This document shows positions 27,013 to 32,518 of a stretch of DNA of 32,518 nt, piece by piece; positions within the stretch are counted from its first letter, which is position 1, and every line of letters starts with the position of its first letter. The stretch covers positions 1 through 32,518 of the forward strand of contig KV921013.1 in assembly GCA_002081555.1 (NCBI GenBank), given 5' to 3'. The notes beneath the pieces were generated by a model. It ran no database searches. It was not told where the DNA came from and saw only the letters and a list, made by a program, of their open reading frames with translations. The position numbers were made by a program, and so were the translations under genes. Origin of the DNA: Protostelium mycophagum. Its lineage: Eukaryota > Evosea > Variosea > Protosteliida > Protosteliaceae.

Positions 27013-30000
27013 TTATGTTTGTTCTTCTACCTCTTCCATCTCTTCTTTTCCCTCACGAGAATGTGAGCTGTTCTCCATGGCCAACATCTCGTCTATGACT
27101 TCTTGTATGATTGTGTCCTTGCCCTTCATTTGTGGAAAAATGGAGGATCGTATCACCTACAAGATCAATCTCAAATAATGGAGATGTCATCATGGACTTT
27201 TAAATGACAACACTCACCTCCAAAATCGATGGAGAAGATGTGATTCACAAAGGAGTAGGACTGTACACCCAACAGGTCGTATTCCTTTGTGACCTCTAAA
27301 GTATCTGGCGTGATGATCACGAACACGACGGGGGAGACCCCCAGAATCACGGGGACAAATCTACAACGAGTCAGTACTTCACATCTACAATCCATTCTCG
27401 TCCATCTACAACGATCCACACATATTTCAGCGGGTGAGAACCGTGGTTTCCCGCCAAAACCAGAGATTCAAAAAGTACTCACTTCTTTCCGTCCGTCTGG
27501 ACGCTTTGGCTCACGAAAAATATCTGGAATCCTTCTACTAAAAACATCTTGGTGGCGATTTCTCTCATCTTCTGTATGAAATAGAGTTTGCAGATGGTGT
27601 CAGACAGTCCCAGCATCTTCTTCCACTCACAGAATGCGGTGTCTTCGGGCAGCGTGGTCTTCCAATTCTGTGGGGATAGTTTTCGGTTGGTCCTGCGGTC
27701 TTCAGTTTCATCGCGATGAGAAGGTGGATCTACAACGGGGAGGTTAAAAATAGAACGTGCGGACCTGAAGAATCCTTCCTTCTGTTTACTGATGTTATAG
27801 TCGCCGTGTGAAACGTGGGCGAGAAGTGCAGCGTAAAGGCACACCTCTTGTGCCGTCCTCACGTTGTATTTTTCCGCCAAAAATCCTGGAAATTTCAACG
27901 AAATTTCGTGAGATAAATCAGAAAATTCTAGGAAAATTCTCACCGTCTCTGAGCTTGGAGAATTCTTGTTCTATGAACGGGTCGAAGAAATCAATGGACT
28001 CGAGGTAAATCACGAGGTCGCTGGAGGGCGTTGTAGATTCAACCTGTACATTCTGATGTGCCGCCAAAATGTGGCTGAAGGCGGCGTTCCTGTTATCAAA
28101 TCCGTTGAATTTGTGCACAACGAACTGGGGCTGCGCCAGTCATTGTTTGAAATTCAAGAAGAAGATTTGGCGGGAAAGGGACGTACCTCCTTGTCCCCGT
28201 CAACCGTTCTCAGAACGATCTCGATCGCGTTATCTACAATTGCAAATTTGGCCTTTCGTACGGTGTAGATGGAGTTCAGGGCAACCCTCAGTTTACCTTC
28301 CTTTTTACCGTTGGGCGCAAACCATAATGACGACGTAGTTACGTACAATATACCCTTCCTCGCCAGTGAATTCTGGTTGCAAGCCCATCCTGAAATTTCA
28401 CGTAAATTTCAGGCGTTCGGAACTCGGAAATCTCCCCGAACTTTCACAGAAATTTCCCGGAAAACTCACGTGACAGCAGTGTCTCCTTCTCGCGATCGTT
28501 TTCGCCGACTTCGAAATTCTTTAAGAATTCATCCTTCATGTCGTTTGACACGGGGGTGTTCAATATTGCCCCTCCATCTACACTTGGTGCGCGGGGTCTT
28601 CCGCGAATTTCACGCGAATTTTCGGTGATGGTGGGTGGGGATAGGGTCATGATATGTTCCTGGGAGATTTAAAATTCGAGTTTGGATTTTGGCGGGAAAA
28701 TCGAATTTTTTTGAACAGTCTCAACAAACAGTTACAAAAAAGTTCGAAGAATCTTCCGAGAATCTTCCAAGAAATACATATGAAAACGGTCACCATGGCA
28801 CCCTCCAGCATGGAGATGCAATATCCTTCTTGACCAGATAATAACTTCTCGTCGACAGAGCAGAAATCTCCGATAAATTTCAGTTCAGTGTACAGATTCG
28901 GTACATTGCATTGTAGAGCGACGTAACACAGCATGGGGAGTAGATCATCCGCGGCCACCACCACCTGTACATTTTCAGTACAATCTACAGAGTTGTAGAT
29001 CGAGATTTATAAATTTCGAATTTTTTCACTAAATTAAAAAAATAAAATAAAATGGATCTACAACGTTGTAGACGCTCACCTCCTTGTTTTTAGGGTCTTT
29101 TGATAATCCGGTAGAGCCCATGTAGTTTTTTACACTATTGCATATCAATTGCACAGTCGCGATCAGGCAGTCCACCTTCTCTTTAATCGTCGTGAATTCA
29201 CTGATGTTCCTGGAACGTCTCAATCTTTCGTGCCAGTGACACATGTCATTCTACAACTCACCTCAACAAGCTGATCGCGCCCATTGAGAATACGTAAGAG
29301 AGTCCCGGTGTGTCGTGGCTCTTGTTATTATCTTCGATATAAAGGCATAGCTCTCTTGCTATTCCCAAGTGTTGGGGTGTAATTGCTGACAACTCCCTGC
29401 ATTTCATCGCGAAAGCTCTGTACAATTCAGTGTATGAATTTTCCTGGAATATTTCTTGAAATGGTTTAAATATGTTTATTTCGGAAATTATAAAAAATAT
29501 TATTAAAATTAAAAAGAAATTATTTTGGATTAAAATGATTTTTATTTATTCAAAAAAAATTTGTGCACAGAATATCACGAAAATTCGGATAAAAATCAAA
29601 GAAATTTCCTTTAAAAATCGAGGAAAATTCACCTGTCTTCGAGCTGGTATTTGGCTTGGTACAATATTGTGAGTTCGTCGAATATTGATGTGATAGACAT
29701 GTTGTAGATGACGTCACGCAGGTCTTCTTTGTCTCTATAAATAGGCCATGTCGTGATGATCGATCTACAAACCACCCCTGAATATGTCATTCTTACGTAA
29801 AGTCTGATGGTTTACAACGCACAAAAATACTTTCAGAAATAATTATTTCTGATCATCTACAACTAGACGATTTTTTCGTCCAGAAATTACACGAAAATAC
29901 AATTAAATCAATCCTGTTCGACAATCTACAACGAGACAAACCTATCCTCGCCCACAGTGTGTGGGCCATTATGGAAACATCCTCCCCATTTGAAAAGCTG

Positions 30001-32418
30001 GAGAGCCCAGAGAATGACGTCATCGTGGAGGACTGTTCTGATCTGTGGGGGGCGGGTGACGTGTTCCTGGAACTGGAAATCTGCTTGGTACGGTTGACAG
30101 TCATCGTGGCGACCTGGAAAATTCGGCGAAGATTCGGAGAAAAATCCGGAAAATGTCACCTGCTCGCAGACGTCTATATAAGCTTTTCCTATCGGGTGCG
30201 ACTCCAAACTGTTTTATTTAGTATCTACAACCAGCCAAAAAAATTTCAGAGATGACACAATTTTATTATTTCCAAATTTTTTTAACAAAATTTTTTCAAG
30301 TGTTTGAAAATGTGAAATTTCACCTGAAAATGCTCTGTAGATGGTTCCTATTGTCCTTCTTATTCAAATAAAACTTTTGGATCCAGTCTTGATCCGATGT
30401 TCTATATTTAGAATCATAAAGTGGCGGGAAATATGGACCCATGAAGGTCCCCTCCAGCTCGTCGTCGGGGTCATTTCTTCTCTCATATCGTTGTAGTTCA
30501 ATCTGCATCTGTTGTATGCGGTCATACTGAAACTACGGTACTCAGAACGATTGAAATTTTCTCAGAATTTTCTCAGAATTTTCTCGGAATTTTCTCAAGA
30601 ATTTTCGATGATTTTTGGAATTTCTTAGATTTTTTTGTTGAAATTTCTATATTTTAAAATTGGAAAATAATGTATTGAAATATTTTTCTTCGAAATTTCA
30701 AAAGATATCTCACTCTGATCTTCTTGACCAAAACTTGTGCAAATTCTGTGGAATCTAAGGCATCAGGGTTCTGGACTAGATATTGCTGGAATAACTCATA
30801 GTCACATGCGACCATGCATTCTTGGTGTATGTGATTCTCCAGTGATATCGATGCAACCTATTATTTATTATTTATTATTCACTATTTACTGTTTATTATT
30901 TATTATTTATTACTTATTACTTATTATTTTTTATTTTGCAGAAGAATTATTTATGATTATTTTTTTATATTATTTTTCGGGAAGATTAAAATTTTTTAGA
31001 GATTTATATCATTAAAATACAGGATATTTGAATGTTTTTGATTCGTGGTAATACCTCCTTTTCACAACCATTCGGGCACTTGACCAGTTTAAAATCACAA
31101 TTCTTGAGATGTTGCTCAAAAGACCTGAAGCTGTATGGAATCAGAAGATATGATTATTTTCAGTATTATTAATTCTTTTGTTTATTGAGTTTTATTCTTT
31201 ATATATTTTATATCATAATTTTATTGGATATAATATTATTTTTTATTATTTCAAAATGTTTTATGTTGCGATAATAGAGTACATCTGCAGATTTACACGA
31301 GTATGACGAATGTATTTTTATGTAAATTATAATTTTGAAAGTATTTTTTTGTTAAAATTATTGTTGTAATTTTTATCATTTCGAGATATGATGAATTTTC
31401 ACTAGAGATGTCAGACTACAACTGACCTGACTTGTCGTCTACAATTCTCGTGTGTACAACGGATAGGTCTGAACGGACATTCCTTCTGCTTGTGTTGTTC
31501 CACGCATGACTTTGGTAATATTTGGTGGCAGAACTCGTCTTTCTAAAAATAAAATAAATACAATAATTGATAATAAATAATAATAAATTAAAACTTGAAT
31601 AAATAATAAATAAAATACTTGAAATAAAAATCGGTGAGATCTAATTTTTAGAAGAATTTGTCTGAAGAAATTATGTTTTGATGTCTCTTTTATCTATTCG
31701 AAATGTGCGCACGTCCTCCGCACAGTAACCTCAGCGCGTTCAAAAACATCTTTGCAAAAAATTGGATTACGAAAAACACTCTTAAAAATCCAATGGAATA
31801 AAAACTGACCTTCTCAGTGTCTTTTTGCCCACAAATTTGTGGTGAGAACGGACAATCCATTTCGTGCTCTTTCAACTGTGAGTAAGTCGTGACCTGTATT
31901 TTTCAGGGAAATTTCGGGGAAATTTCGGTTGAAGATGCTCGCCTCGCGGCAGAATTCTTCGTTTGCTGGAAGAGGTTTGATGGAAGTTTCCTCAGCAGGA
32001 GGGGACTCATTGCTCTCTACAACGAGTCAGAAATTTTCCCGCCTTTTTCAAAACGTGGATGGATCACGTCAACTCACGTGAAGAATCCGTTAAGGCGGCC
32101 ATCAGCGCAGCGGCACTGTGTTGCGATTGTTCTACAATTAAATTCTTCCAAAATCGATTGTTGAATCTGCATTCCACCAACTACAACGAGTCAGAAAAAA
32201 TCATGAAAATTCGATGAAATCTCGATTGTGAATTTTGTGTAGAAGTAGAAGTATCCATTGAATTTCACAATATCAAAAACAAAATTAAATTTCGCTTGGT
32301 CATAGAAATAAAAATAATAATAAAATACCTGCTTGGAAATCTCAGCAGCAAGAAGTGGTGAGGACAACTCATCCAAGTTTTGCAAGGTCACCGCTTCCCC
32401 CCAAGCTATCCCGCAAAC
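27013..32418 (-). CDS. TRAF-type zinc finger / VPS9 / GRAM / FERM protein, 5' partial
   Basis: At least 21 exons, about 1,000 residues, continuing beyond the right end. Order: TRAF-type zinc fingers on exons at 32016-30714 (CREVTTYSQLKEHEMDCPF, CVEQHKQKECPFRPIRC, HLKNCDFKLVKCPNGC, NHIHQEC); coiled coil (30526-30324); Ser-rich linker; helical bundle and VPS9 domain (29443-28794: EKVDCLIATVQLICNSV, AADDLLPMLCYVALQCNVPN, GQEGYCISMLEGAM). Then a GRAM domain (28389-28040: GILYVTTSSLWFAP, AIEIVLRTVDGDKE, NAAFSHIL) and FERM M and C lobes (about 28020-27013: VCLYAALLAHVSHGDYN, FVPVILGVSPVVFV, FVNHIFSIDFGGD). VPS9 domains activate Rab5-type GTPases; GRAM and FERM bind phosphoinositides or membrane proteins. 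It is therefore probably an endosomal Rab GEF. Exon phases clash at 29633/29443 and near 27120. Confidence 0.82.
30858..30945. repeat. AT-rich simple repeat (TTATTATT)n
   Basis: Degenerate runs of TTTATTAT/TTACTTAT fill the intron between a TRAF-finger exon and the next upstream exon of the VPS9 gene. This is low-complexity intron sequence. Confidence 0.8.
31894..31942 (-). other. Candidate GC-AG intron in the VPS9 gene
   Basis: Between FCRE and VTTYSQLKEHEMDC only a 49-nt intron starting GCGAGC and ending ATACAG restores a continuous phase-0 frame. No GT donor is available there. GCGAGC equals the usual GTGAGC donor with C at +2, a known rare donor class. Confidence 0.55.
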
Positions 32419-32518
32419 CTGAAAGAATGTTATAAAGATTTCTTTCAACAATTAAAATAAACTGTAAAATATATCTGAGAATCCTGAAATATTAAAATTT
32501 GTTTTGTGTCAATAATTT

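Noticed and set aside
27479-28348. GRAM region first read as FERM F1 lobe
   Set aside because: GILYVTTSSLWF, the basic strand and AIEIVLRTVDGD fit GRAM better. The FERM M and C lobes follow it.
1-32518. CRISPR arrays, prokaryotic operons, phage or viral genes
   Set aside because: Spliceosomal introns throughout and eukaryote-specific families; no spaced repeat arrays or viral hallmark genes seen.

Overview
The window looks like a piece of a compact, intron-dense nuclear genome from a unicellular eukaryote, most likely an amoebozoan. I infer this from the gene mix: a RhoGAP-RasGEF protein, an I-BAR/SH3 protein, a formin, a cysteine-rich secreted protein, a Zn2Cys6 regulator and an MT-A70 methyltransferase. 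I cannot name the genus. Introns are GT-AG, mostly 35-70 nt, with GTGAGT/GTAAG-like donors. Genes therefore appear only as broken ORFs, and I rebuilt most of them by matching exon phases.

Layout. 1-1339 (-): purple-acid-phosphatase-like metallophosphoesterase, 3' end outside the window, with two copies of a palindromic mini-element in an intron. 1749-2430 (+): Zn2Cys6 protein. 2630-8421 (-): RhoGAP-like plus RasGEF signalling protein. 8803-9212 (+): small secreted protein; a third mini-element and one of two direct repeats lie in the promoter it shares with the RasGEF. 9887-11147 (+): MT-A70 methyltransferase. 11206-11539 (-): small unknown gene. 11592-12314 (+): signal peptidase subunit SPCS3. 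12673-13193 (-): secreted/TM Cys-rich protein. 13709-13882 (+): 57-residue protein resembling a CIP/KIP CDK inhibitor. 14124-15299 (+): PAP2 lipid phosphatase.

15749-17934 (+) is an I-BAR/SH3 protein and 18408-22234 (-) a formin with a signal peptide and several membrane segments. The two genes are convergent and only about 470 bp apart, and both classes of protein build actin protrusions. 22.2-23.4 kb (-) holds poorly resolved exons. Then come a small coiled-coil gene (+), cyclophilin A (+), a secreted Cys-rich protein (-) and a small TM protein (+). From 27013 to beyond the right end (-) is a large protein combining TRAF-type zinc fingers, a VPS9 Rab5-GEF domain, a GRAM domain and FERM lobes.

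Besides genes, the introns share a vocabulary of short exact words. The clearest is TGACTCGTTGTAG, whose five occurrences all end exactly at a 3' splice junction. Others are GAAATTTC-rich tails, TTTGGCGGGAAA and a GGCACAATAAATTGTGCC hairpin.
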